A stretch of 14,173 nt of DNA from Anaerolineae bacterium (GTDB lineage Bacteria; Chloroflexota; Anaerolineae; JAFGEY01), in the NCBI GenBank assembly GCA_016929775.1, contig JAFGIE010000266.1, positions 1 to 14,173 on the forward strand, written 5' to 3'. Below are positions 7,107 through 13,828 of the stretch, piece by piece; positions within the stretch are counted from its first letter, which is position 1; each line of letters opens with the position of its first letter. Below the pieces are notes generated by a model. That model was not told the origin of the DNA. It worked only from the letters and a program-made list of their open reading frames with translations, and ran no database searches. A program made the position numbers and the translations under genes.

Positions 7107-7948
7107 CATAGGGGACGTGCGTGTGCCGCGCGGAGCCGGTAGATGGTCGCCCGGTCTGCCCGGAAGGGATTGCCTGGCTGCTCGGGCAAGGCGAGCGCGT
7201 GGCTCGACGCGAAGGGCGTGCCCGCCAGGTTCTGGTTGTACGCCAAGGTGAGCAGTGTCTCGAGGTTGAGGACATCGAGGACGTTGTAGGCGAGGAGTGT
7301 CTCCAACGCCGCCTCATTTCGCGTGCGCTCGTACTCACGCCACAGGATCACGGCGAAATAGCCATCCACATCCACCAGGTCGCCTCGGTCAATGCCCAGT
7401 TGCGCCTCGCACCTCTTCAGCCCCCCGCGGTAGCCAAGGGCGGAGAGCACATAGCGCAGGTCGAGGTGGGCGTGCTCCATCGGGACCCCGAGGTCGGCGC
7501 GGATGAAGGGTACGTCAAAGCACTTGCCGTTGTAGGTGACCAGCACGCGATAGCGCGACACGTCGCGCGCAAAGTCTTCGAGGTTTTGCCCGCGTACATA
7601 GGTACGCACGTCGACGCCATCATAGAGCGCGATCGTCGTGATATAGTCGCCTGGGCTGCCCAGGCCCGTGGTCTCGATGTCGACGTAGGCGATCGCGTCG
7701 CGAAAGTGCGGATAGGTGCGCCAGTGATCGCGAGAGGGGAGTCGCGCGTAAAAGTAGTGGGCGTCGTGGACTGCAAGGCGGTCGGCGGACTCGCGTATGG
7801 CGAGACGGAACGTGCGCAGCCTCGGGGCGGACAGGGGTAGGGATGCCTGGGCGAGCGCGGCGGACCAGTCGACGACGCCCGTCTCCCAGAGACGGCGCTC
7901 GGTCTTGGGACCGATGCCCGGTATGTGGCAGAAGGTGTTCTGCAGCAA
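7103..7948 (-). CDS. RNase H-like (YprB-type) exonuclease with helix-hairpin-helix
   Basis: A 281-residue predicted 3'-5' exonuclease of the RNase H-like/DnaQ fold. An N-terminal helix-hairpin-helix (HIPGIGPKTERRLWETG, residues 8-24) suggests DNA binding. The nuclease core begins at AYVDIETTG, giving D90 and E92. VTYNGKCFDVPFI supplies D145, HLDLRYVL supplies D163, and YNVLD supplies Y221 and D225. The YxxxD spacing marks a DEDDy-type site, so all expected metal ligands are present. This arrangement matches the YprB-like RNase_H_2 family, of unknown cellular role. The start is TTG (7948): an in-frame stop lies upstream, no ATG or GTG intervenes, and GGAG sits 6 nt ahead. It follows the molybdenum subunit by 73 nt and has no obvious metabolic link to its neighbours, so it may simply ride in the transcription unit. 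Confidence 0.88.
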   Translation of the reverse strand: MLQNTFCHIPGIGPKTERRLWETGVVDWSAALAQASLPLSAPRLRTFRLAIRESADRLAVHDAHYFYARLPSRDHWRTYPHFRDAIAYVDIETTGLGSPGDYITTIALYDGVDVRTYVRGQNLEDFARDVSRYRVLVTYNGKCFDVPFIRADLGVPMEHAHLDLRYVLSALGYRGGLKRCEAQLGIDRGDLVDVDGYFAVILWREYERTRNEAALETLLAYNVLDVLNLETLLTLAYNQNLAGTPFASSHALALPEQPGNPFRADRATIYRLRAAHARPLW

Positions 7949-7954
7949 CCTGTT

Positions 7955-7958
7955 CTCC
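7955..7958 (-). promoter_or_regulatory. Ribosome-binding site supporting a TTG start
   Basis: Minus-strand GGAG sits 6 nt before the TTG at 7948. With the upstream in-frame TGA and no other start codon between, it identifies TTG as the initiator. Confidence 0.55.
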
Positions 7959-8021
7959 GTTCCGGTCTGCGCTGTCCTGACCTCTTGTCCAGGCGGCGGG
8001 CGTGCCGGTCAAGCGCCGGAG

Positions 8022-10238
8022 TCAGTCCTGTGCGACCTGCAGGGCGCGCCACACGCGTTCCGGCGTGGCGGGAATCGCGTCCAGGTGGATGCCCACCGCG
8101 TCGGCGACGGCGTTCAGGATCGCGGGCGCGGTGCCGAGCAGGGGCGTCTCGCCGACGCCGGTCGCGCCAAAGGGTCCCGATGGGTCGGGCACCTCGACCT
8201 GGATGTCGTGGAAGCGGCGTGGCATGTCCAGAGCGGTCGGCACGTGGTACTCGCTAAAGCGCCGCGTGCGCAGGCGCGCGCCCTGGTGGACGATCTCTTC
8301 CATCAATGCATAGCCCAGGCCCATGTGAAGCCCGCCGGCGGACTGCCCGTAGACCATCGAGGGATTGATGGACTTGCCGGTGTTGTTGGCGGACCAGACC
8401 TCCAGGACCTCGATCTCGCCCGTCTCGACGTCCAGCTCGATCAGGGCGACCTGTGCACCATAGCCGTAGGAAAAGTGGGGATCGCACTCGCCAGTGACGG
8501 GATCCCAGTCGGTCGTGGGGCGCCGTGACTTGCCGCGGTAGGTCACCTCTGCTTCGACGGACGACGCGCCTGTCTGGGCGCGCAGGGCTTGATCGCGGCG
8601 CGCCAGGGCTTCTTGGGCGGCGAGCAAGACGGCATTGCCAGACATGTAGGTATGCCGGGATGCGGAACAGGAGCCTGCATCGGGCGAGGACGCCGTGTCG
8701 ACAAAAGCCACGCGCACGTGCTCGACGGGGACGCCGAGCACATCGGCGGCGATCTGGGCGAGGGCAGTCGCGACGCCCTGTCCTACCTCAACCGCAGCCA
8801 AGTGGACGATCGCACGCACGATCTCGCCCGAAGGGTCGAGCTGGAGGTGAACGCGCGCAGTCGACTTGTCATCAAACCCAAACGAGTAGCCAACGTTCTT
8901 GTAGGTGCACGCCACGCCGAGCCCGCGGCGCCGCTCGGGACGTGAGGGCGCGCCGAGAGGGGGAGCCACCCAGCCCTCCTCGCGCTCCTGCCATCCTGCG
9001 GCGCGCACCGCGGCAAGCAGGCATTCGCGCGCGCTGGTACCGGCGGGCATGGCGTTCCCGGTCAGCCGGATCGCGCCGTCGACGAGGACGCTGCGCAGTC
9101 GGAACGAGACGGGGTCCATCCCGAGCGCGCGCGCCATCTTGTCGATCTGCGCTTCGTATGCCACGGGCGCCTGCGCGGCGCCAAAGCCACGCATCGCCAT
9201 GCTGGGCGCGTTGTTGGTGTAGACCGTGTACCCGTCGACGCGACAGGCAGGATAGTGATAGGGACCGCTGATGAAGGAGAGCGCGCCGGATAGCACGACG
9301 ACGCTCGTGCTTTCGTAGGCGCCGGCATCGCTCACGCATTCGGCCTCGAGCGCCAGCAAGCGCCCATCGCTCGCGCAGCCGGTCTTGAGGCGGATTGAGA
9401 AGGGGTGACGCTTGCCATGCCCTCGGATCGACTCTTCGCGCGTCCAAACCATCTTGACCGGGCGGCGCAGGACGTGCACAGCCACGGCGACGAGGGGCTG
9501 GAGCGACATGTCCTCTCGCCCACCAAAGGCGCCGCCTACGGCGGGCACCAAGACCCGAACGTGCTCCTCGTCGACGCCGAGGATGTGCGCCAGCTGACGG
9601 ATGTCGTCGTGAGGCCACTGGGTCGCGACGATCAGCGTGATCCGTCCCTGCTCGTCGACGTAGCCGAGGCAAGCCTCCGGCTGGAGATAGGCGTGCTCGG
9701 TGCTCTGGGTCTCATAGACGCCCTCGACGATCAGATCCGCGCGCGCAAAGGCGGCGTCTACATCGCCGCGGCGCACAAAGAGGTGCCGGATGAGATTGCT
9801 GCCCCGCTCAGAGTGGACGAGGGTTGACCCCGTCATCGCGGCGCGTGGATCTGTGACCGGCAGCAGCGTCTCATAGTCGACGCGCACCAGGTCACGTCCC
9901 GCCTGCGCCGCTGCCTCTGTCTCGGCGACGACGACTGCGATCCGGTCTCCGGTCCAGCGCGTCTCGGCGCCGAGGGGGACGAGCACGGGCTGGTCGTAGG
10001 TCATGATGCCGTACTCGTTGACGGGGACATCCTGTGCGGTCAGGACACGGACCACGCCGGGGCGGGCGAGCGCGGCAGTGGGGTCGACGGCAAGCACGCG
10101 GGCGCGGGGGTGCTGTGCCCACACCGTGGCGGCATAGAGCTGTCCCTCTCGGTCAAAGTCCTGGGGGTACTTGCGTCGACCGGCGACCTTGGCGGCGATG
10201 TCCGCCCGTTGCACAGACCTACCGACGGCGCGCGTCAC
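8022..10238 (-). CDS. xdhA: Xanthine dehydrogenase-type hydroxylase, molybdopterin-binding subunit
   Basis: The 738-residue catalytic large subunit of a molybdenum hydroxylase. It hydroxylates a substrate with water and passes electrons through the 2Fe-2S and FAD subunits. An N-terminal a/b hammerhead domain (about 15-130) is followed by two molybdopterin-binding domains. Key motifs are VGGAFGGRED (E242), SMAMRGFGAAQA (R350), GSCSASRHTYMSGN (522-535) and TGVGETPLLG, whose E697 is the catalytic base. E242 and R350 correspond to the Glu and Arg that bind purines in bovine xanthine dehydrogenase (Glu802, Arg880). The Cys-containing CoxL loop of aerobic CO dehydrogenase is absent. This favours xanthine/hypoxanthine over CO or aldehydes, although related hydroxylases share parts of the pattern. 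Translation starts at GTG, overlapping the 2Fe-2S gene by 4 bases (GTGA), with AGGAGG ahead. The symbol follows E. coli usage; pucD is the Bacillus equivalent. Confidence 0.92.
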   Translation of the reverse strand: MTRAVGRSVQRADIAAKVAGRRKYPQDFDREGQLYAATVWAQHPRARVLAVDPTAALARPGVVRVLTAQDVPVNEYGIMTYDQPVLVPLGAETRWTGDRIAVVVAETEAAAQAGRDLVRVDYETLLPVTDPRAAMTGSTLVHSERGSNLIRHLFVRRGDVDAAFARADLIVEGVYETQSTEHAYLQPEACLGYVDEQGRITLIVATQWPHDDIRQLAHILGVDEEHVRVLVPAVGGAFGGREDMSLQPLVAVAVHVLRRPVKMVWTREESIRGHGKRHPFSIRLKTGCASDGRLLALEAECVSDAGAYESTSVVVLSGALSFISGPYHYPACRVDGYTVYTNNAPSMAMRGFGAAQAPVAYEAQIDKMARALGMDPVSFRLRSVLVDGAIRLTGNAMPAGTSARECLLAAVRAAGWQEREEGWVAPPLGAPSRPERRRGLGVACTYKNVGYSFGFDDKSTARVHLQLDPSGEIVRAIVHLAAVEVGQGVATALAQIAADVLGVPVEHVRVAFVDTASSPDAGSCSASRHTYMSGNAVLLAAQEALARRDQALRAQTGASSVEAEVTYRGKSRRPTTDWDPVTGECDPHFSYGYGAQVALIELDVETGEIEVLEVWSANNTGKSINPSMVYGQSAGGLHMGLGYALMEEIVHQGARLRTRRFSEYHVPTALDMPRRFHDIQVEVPDPSGPFGATGVGETPLLGTAPAILNAVADAVGIHLDAIPATPERVWRALQVAQD

Positions 10239-10711
10239 AGTGCCTCCTCTCGCAGGCGTTCTGCCGCCAGGGCGATGGCATCCACGATCTGGTAGTAGCC
10301 GGTGCAGCGACAGATGTTGCCCGATATGCCTGCCAGGATCTGTTCACGGGTCGGCTGGGGGTTCGCGTCGAGCAGGGCGAGGGCAGCCATCACCATACCC
10401 GGCGTGCAGTAGCCGCACTGCGAGGCAAAGCAGTCGACGAATGCCTGCTCGATGACACGCGCCCGGGCATCCTCCGCAAGCCCCTCGATGGTGGTCACCT
10501 CGGCGCCGGCGACCTTGGCGGCGGGATAGATGCAGGACAGAACTGCGCTGCCGTCAACGAGCACGGTACACGCTCCGCACTCCCCCTCGCCGCACCCGAT
10601 CTTGACCCCGATCGCGCCCAGTCGGTCGCGCAGGACCGGCGCCAGCAGGTCGCCCGGGGCGATCTGGACGCGTACCGGCGCGCCGTTGAGCGTGAACTCG
10701 ATCTCGGTCAT
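10235..10711 (-). CDS. xdhC: Xanthine dehydrogenase-type hydroxylase, 2Fe-2S subunit
   Basis: A 158-residue electron-transfer small subunit, of usual length for the CoxS/XdhC family. The N-terminal plant-ferredoxin-like cluster is CGEGECGACTVLVDG...SC (C40, C45, C48, C60). The C-terminal helical domain carries the second cluster, CGYCTPGM (C99, C102) and NICRCTGY (C134, C136), next to the molybdopterin. All eight cluster ligands are present. Start ATG has GGAGGAG 7 nt ahead. It lies 42 nt after the FAD gene and overlaps the large subunit by 4 bases, so the subunits are probably co-translated. E. coli naming is used; it should not be confused with the XdhC maturation factor, which is absent here. 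Confidence 0.94.
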   Translation of the reverse strand: MTEIEFTLNGAPVRVQIAPGDLLAPVLRDRLGAIGVKIGCGEGECGACTVLVDGSAVLSCIYPAAKVAGAEVTTIEGLAEDARARVIEQAFVDCFASQCGYCTPGMVMAALALLDANPQPTREQILAGISGNICRCTGYYQIVDAIALAAERLREEAL

Positions 10712-10753
10712 CTGTTGCTCCTCCCGGTCAGCGCTGCGCCGCCGCAGCGATGC

Positions 10754-11617
10754 TCAGCTCGCGAGCCCCAGTGCGCGCTGTAGCGCACGGCGGACCAGCA
10801 CCTCAACCATCGCCGTGCGATACGCGCTGCTCCCGCGCAGGATGCTGGATCTGGGATGCGCGTCCTGCGCTGCCAGGCGCGCGGCTTTGCCGATCGGCGC
10901 ACCGTCGATTGTGGCGCCGACGAGTACACGCTCGGCGGCGGCAGCGCGGAAGGGCGTGGGCGCCACGGGCCCGACGGCGATGCGCGCGCCGGCGACGACG
11001 CGCGCTTGGAGGTCTATGACGACGGCGGCGTTGACGATCGGCAGGACGAGCGCGCGCCGGCGTGCGAGCCGCTGAAAGCTGCAGCCTGCGCTGGGCGCCA
11101 GCGGACGGAAACGCAGAGCCGTGACGATCTGGACGCAGGGATCGAGCGTGCACTCGCCAACACCGGCGTATAGGTCAGCAATCGGCACCCAGACCTGAGT
11201 GTCGAGCGTCGTGACCTGTGCTTCTGCATCGAGGGCAAAGAGCGCCACCGCGCCATCCGCGGCGGGGAGGGCGTTGACCACGTTGCCGACAAGGGTGGCG
11301 ACGTTGCGAATCTGGGGCCCGCCGATGCAGCCGCACGCATCGGCGAGCAGCGGCGCCTTGGCGCGGATCAGGGGCGAGGAGGCGATCTGGGCGTGCGTCA
11401 CCGTGGCGCCGATCGTGACATAGCCTTCCATCTCCCGCACACCGGAGAGCCCGGGGACGCGCGTGATGTCGACCATCGCGCGCGCCGGGCATTCGCCTCT
11501 CTGTGCCTGCAGCACCAGATCGGTACCGCCGGCAATGACGCGGGCGCTAGGGCCCAGCGCAGCCAGCTTGTCCAGTGCATCGTAGACAGAGGAAGCAAAG
11601 ACGTACGTATCCCACAT
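10754..11617 (-). CDS. xdhB: Xanthine dehydrogenase-type hydroxylase, FAD-binding subunit
   Basis: A 287-residue medium subunit (CoxM/XdhB family) that takes electrons from the 2Fe-2S centres and passes them to NAD+ or another acceptor. The FAD-binding region shows VIAGGTDLVLQ (27-37) and RNVATLVGNVVNALPAADG (104-122), both diagnostic of the family. The C-terminal third corresponds to the CO_deh_flav_C domain. The NALPAAD variant replaces the more common NASPAGD, a modest change. The ATG is preceded by GGGAGG with a 5-nt spacer. It is the first of the three hydroxylase genes in transcription order (FAD, FeS, Mo), 66 nt after the Gfo/Idh/MocA gene. Confidence 0.92.
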   Translation of the reverse strand: MWDTYVFASSVYDALDKLAALGPSARVIAGGTDLVLQAQRGECPARAMVDITRVPGLSGVREMEGYVTIGATVTHAQIASSPLIRAKAPLLADACGCIGGPQIRNVATLVGNVVNALPAADGAVALFALDAEAQVTTLDTQVWVPIADLYAGVGECTLDPCVQIVTALRFRPLAPSAGCSFQRLARRRALVLPIVNAAVVIDLQARVVAGARIAVGPVAPTPFRAAAAERVLVGATIDGAPIGKAARLAAQDAHPRSSILRGSSAYRTAMVEVLVRRALQRALGLAS

Positions 11618-11683
11618 AGGGCCTCCCGATCCCGATCCTGTACGCCGATCGCTGCCGACGCCCGCCTTGCCTGGGCTGCGCGC

Positions 11684-12742
11684 CTACAGGTCGCCCGCCG
11701 CGAGCATGGTGAGGAGCGGCGAGTCGTCGATCTCGAGCGGCAGCTCGACGCGCGCGCGGCGTCGGCTGGATTCGTAGGTGGCAAAGATCAGCTCGGTCGC
11801 CTGCAGCGCCTTGCGCGCAGAGAGCACGGGCTCCCGTCCGGTCACGAGCGCGTCGACGAGGTCGAGCACGCCGGCGACGACGTGATCTCCACCGTGCAGC
11901 CCGCTGCTGACGTCGATCGCCTGCCACGCGCCGCCCGTGCCGGCGCTGCGCAGGCGCAGTTGAGGACCGGCGCGCACGCCGACCTCGATCGTGCCCTGTG
12001 CGCCGATCAGCCGATTGGCGCAGGCCACGCCATCGGGTTCGTACCACGCGTCTTGCCCGGTCAATAGCATGCCGAGCACCCCGTTCTCCCACCTGAACAG
12101 GCTCATGCCTTGGCCCTCGACCATGACCCCAAAGATCTGCCGTCCTCCGCGCGCGTCGATCTGGCCCAGGACCCATTCGACGGGGCATTCGTCGTTGTAG
12201 TAGAACATCATGTCGAACCAGTGCGTGCCCCAGTCAAAGAGGTTGGAGGTGAATGCCTCGATGCGCACCAGGTCGCCGATCGCGCCGTCGTCGAGCTGTT
12301 GCTTCGCCGTGCGGAAGGGCGCGCCGAACCTGCGCTGATGGTTGAACGTCAGCTGGACGCCCAGGTCCTGGCAGACCTGTGCCATGTGGCGGGCCTCGCC
12401 CCAGGTGGGCGCCATCGGCTTCTCTGCGTGGATCGCTTTGACGCCGGCACGTGCGGCGTCGATGACCATCTGGGCGTGCAGGTGGGGCCAGGTGCAAACG
12501 CTGAGGATGTCGAGATCCTCAGCGGCGAGCATGTCGCGGTAGTCGAGGTAACCGCGGGGGACATCGTGCCGCTGGCGGAAGGCCTCGAGGTTGGCCTCGC
12601 TGACGTCGGCGGCGGCGACGATCTGGCATTCGGGGGAAGCCTCATACCCGGCGGCGTGGAGGTGCCCCTGACCGAAGCCGGTGGCGCCTGGTTCGCTGCG
12701 AGGTCGACCGCAGCCGATGATGCCGACCTGAAAGGGGGGCAT
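11684..12742 (-). CDS. Gfo/Idh/MocA-family NAD(P)-dependent oxidoreductase
   Basis: A 352-residue cytoplasmic dehydrogenase of the family that oxidises or reduces sugars, inositols and related polyols. The N-terminal Rossmann fold begins VGIIGCGRP, but the glycine loop is extended (RSEPGATGFGQGH before the first helix), unlike the compact GxGxxG form. EKPM (107-110) is the family EKP motif, whose lysine is catalytic, and the DWGTHWFDMM stretch (160-169) has the conserved H164. NHQRRF (134-139) also fits. The frame is open upstream to 12841, but the ATG at 12742 is where the Rossmann fold starts and has AGGAG 7 nt ahead. It begins 25 nt after the NagB-like gene, suggesting a shared sugar-related pathway. 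Substrate cannot be assigned. Confidence 0.92.
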   Translation of the reverse strand: MPPFQVGIIGCGRPRSEPGATGFGQGHLHAAGYEASPECQIVAAADVSEANLEAFRQRHDVPRGYLDYRDMLAAEDLDILSVCTWPHLHAQMVIDAARAGVKAIHAEKPMAPTWGEARHMAQVCQDLGVQLTFNHQRRFGAPFRTAKQQLDDGAIGDLVRIEAFTSNLFDWGTHWFDMMFYYNDECPVEWVLGQIDARGGRQIFGVMVEGQGMSLFRWENGVLGMLLTGQDAWYEPDGVACANRLIGAQGTIEVGVRAGPQLRLRSAGTGGAWQAIDVSSGLHGGDHVVAGVLDLVDALVTGREPVLSARKALQATELIFATYESSRRRARVELPLEIDDSPLLTMLAAGDL

Positions 12743-12767
12743 AGTCTCGCTCCTGTCGTGGTAGAAG

Positions 12768-13694
12768 CTAGTGCATCTCCGCATCGCACGTGCCGATGCC
12801 GGACCGGTAAAAGTTGAACTGCACGTTTGGATGGTCCGCAAGCAACGACATCGGCACAGCGCTGTCGGGCGCCCGTCTGGAGATCATGAGCGTCGTCAAG
12901 CGCATACCGAAGGGGTTGTCGTGCGTCCCGGCGTGCCAGATGGAGACCTTGTCGGCGCGCCACGTCTCGACCGGGCCTACGGTGAGGGCTTGGCTGGGCA
13001 CGTTCTGCACGACGCCGCCGCCTGAGGTGCGGGCGTTCTGGATCAGCGTGATCGGGTGCAGGTCCACGATCCGGGTGGTGAGCTGGCGGTAGGCCTCGGG
13101 CGAGGGAGGGTCGTCGACGTAGGGCCCTTCGCGGCGTACAGGGTCGTTGAAGGCCCAGTGCTTGACCTCGCCCTGACCGCCCTGCATGACGGCACAACGG
13201 GCGAGGTCCCAGCTTGCCCGGTAAGGGGCAAGATCGGCCTTGGGGAAGTGCAGGTTCCGCTCGGGCATGCGCAGCTCGGGCCGGATGCGATCGAAACAGA
13301 GCTCACGATCGGCGCGCTCAAAGCTGAGCGGGTGCGTGACCGGCACCTCCTTGCCGTCGATGACCCACTCGTCCATGGCCCAGAAGTGGGCGTAGCGCAG
13401 ATCGATCTCGAGCTCGTTGACTAGGCGCGCGACCAGGGGCAGCTGCTCGGTCGGACCGATCGGCCCACAGATGCCTACGGGCTGCTCCTCGGTCGCCTGG
13501 CGCCAGGCTGCGATGTACTCGAGGGCCTCTGCCAGGTAGAACTCCTCAAGCGTGTCGTAAAAGCACACGTTGAAGCCGGGGCGTGCAAGCGCGGCAACGT
13601 CATCCGCGGTGAGCCGCGCGGCGTCGTCGAGGATCTCGCGATCGAGGGTCGTATAGTCCCACCACGCGGGGGCCACTTTGCTGCAAGGTCGCAT
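12768..13694 (-). CDS. NagB-like sugar-phosphate isomerase/deaminase, divergent active site
   Basis: A 308-residue protein related to glucosamine-6-phosphate deaminase/isomerase (NagB, about 265 residues). [11 protein letters not shown] (74-84) matches the phosphate-binding loop and FWAMDEW (104-110) the FNMDEY motif (D108). [14 protein letters not shown] (172-185) matches GGIGPDGHIAFNEP, and [20 protein letters not shown] (254-273) the C-terminal lid region. Compared with E. coli NagB, the catalytic Asp141 position is Val177 and Glu148 is Asp184; only the His (H179) is kept. The chemistry is therefore probably not standard GlcN6P deamination; an isomerase or lactonase-like role is possible. 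The frame runs upstream to 13787, but the ATG at 13694 has GAGGAGG 6 nt ahead. It is the first gene after the promoter at 13778-13807. Confidence 0.82.
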   Translation of the reverse strand: MRPCSKVAPAWWDYTTLDREILDDAARLTADDVAALARPGFNVCFYDTLEEFYLAEALEYIAAWRQATEEQPVGICGPIGPTEQLPLVARLVNELEIDLRYAHFWAMDEWVIDGKEVPVTHPLSFERADRELCFDRIRPELRMPERNLHFPKADLAPYRASWDLARCAVMQGGQGEVKHWAFNDPVRREGPYVDDPPSPEAYRQLTTRIVDLHPITLIQNARTSGGGVVQNVPSQALTVGPVETWRADKVSIWHAGTHDNPFGMRLTTLMISRRAPDSAVPMSLLADHPNVQFNFYRSGIGTCDAEMH

Positions 13695-13700
13695 CGGTTT

Positions 13701-13707
13701 CCTCCTC
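13701..13707 (-). promoter_or_regulatory. Ribosome-binding site fixing the NagB-like start
   Basis: Minus-strand GAGGAGG ends 6 nt before the ATG at 13694. The longer open frame to 13787 would start in the promoter itself, so this start is strongly preferred. Confidence 0.8.
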
Positions 13708-13729
13708 AGGTTGTGGCATAGAGAGCGCC

Positions 13730-13768
13730 GCCTGCCGGGCGCCGCCGCGATCTGCCTGACGGGCGTCA
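13730..13768. promoter_or_regulatory. Operator-like palindrome with a degenerate direct copy
   Basis: TGACGGGCGTCA at 13757-13768 is a perfect palindrome with a 2-base centre, lying about 3-14 bases past the expected transcription start. The surrounding 14-mer (13754-13767) recurs with 12 of 14 matches at 13730-13743, a 24-bp period. Placement just downstream of a strong promoter is typical of a repressor roadblock, but no regulator gene is visible to pair with it. The GC-rich context makes chance similarity possible. Confidence 0.35.
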
Positions 13769-13777
13769 CGGTGAGCC

Positions 13778-13807
13778 ATTGTACCACCCGAACGGCGTAT
13801 GTGTCAA
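13778..13807 (-). promoter_or_regulatory. Sigma-70-type promoter of the minus-strand gene run
   Basis: On the minus strand TTGACA (13807-13802, perfect -35) is followed after 18 nt by TACAAT (13783-13778, five of six to the -10 consensus). TG one base before the hexamer makes an extended -10. Transcription should begin near 13771 and give a 5' leader of about 77 nt before the NagB-like ATG. It lies in the 134-nt gap after the TGS GTPase, where a new transcription unit is expected. Confidence 0.75.
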
Positions 13808-13828
13808 AGGAATGCGTGCGAGCGAGGC

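Noticed and set aside
7949..8021. Promoter with TTGACC upstream of the exonuclease
   Set aside because: The -35-like hexamer is present, but at 17 nt the downstream hexamer is GACAAG, a poor -10.
8022..11617. Aerobic CO dehydrogenase (CoxMSL) as the identity of the three-subunit enzyme
   Set aside because: Gene order and small subunits are compatible, but the large subunit lacks the CoxL cysteine loop and keeps purine-type Glu and Arg.
12743..12841. Longer start for the Gfo/Idh/MocA gene
   Set aside because: It would overlap the NagB-like gene's end, while the ATG at 12742 has a good ribosome-binding site and begins exactly at the Rossmann fold.
13695..13787. Longer start for the NagB-like gene
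   Set aside because: The extension would begin at or before the expected transcription start and lies over the promoter -10 and leader; the ATG at 13694 has a consensus ribosome-binding site.
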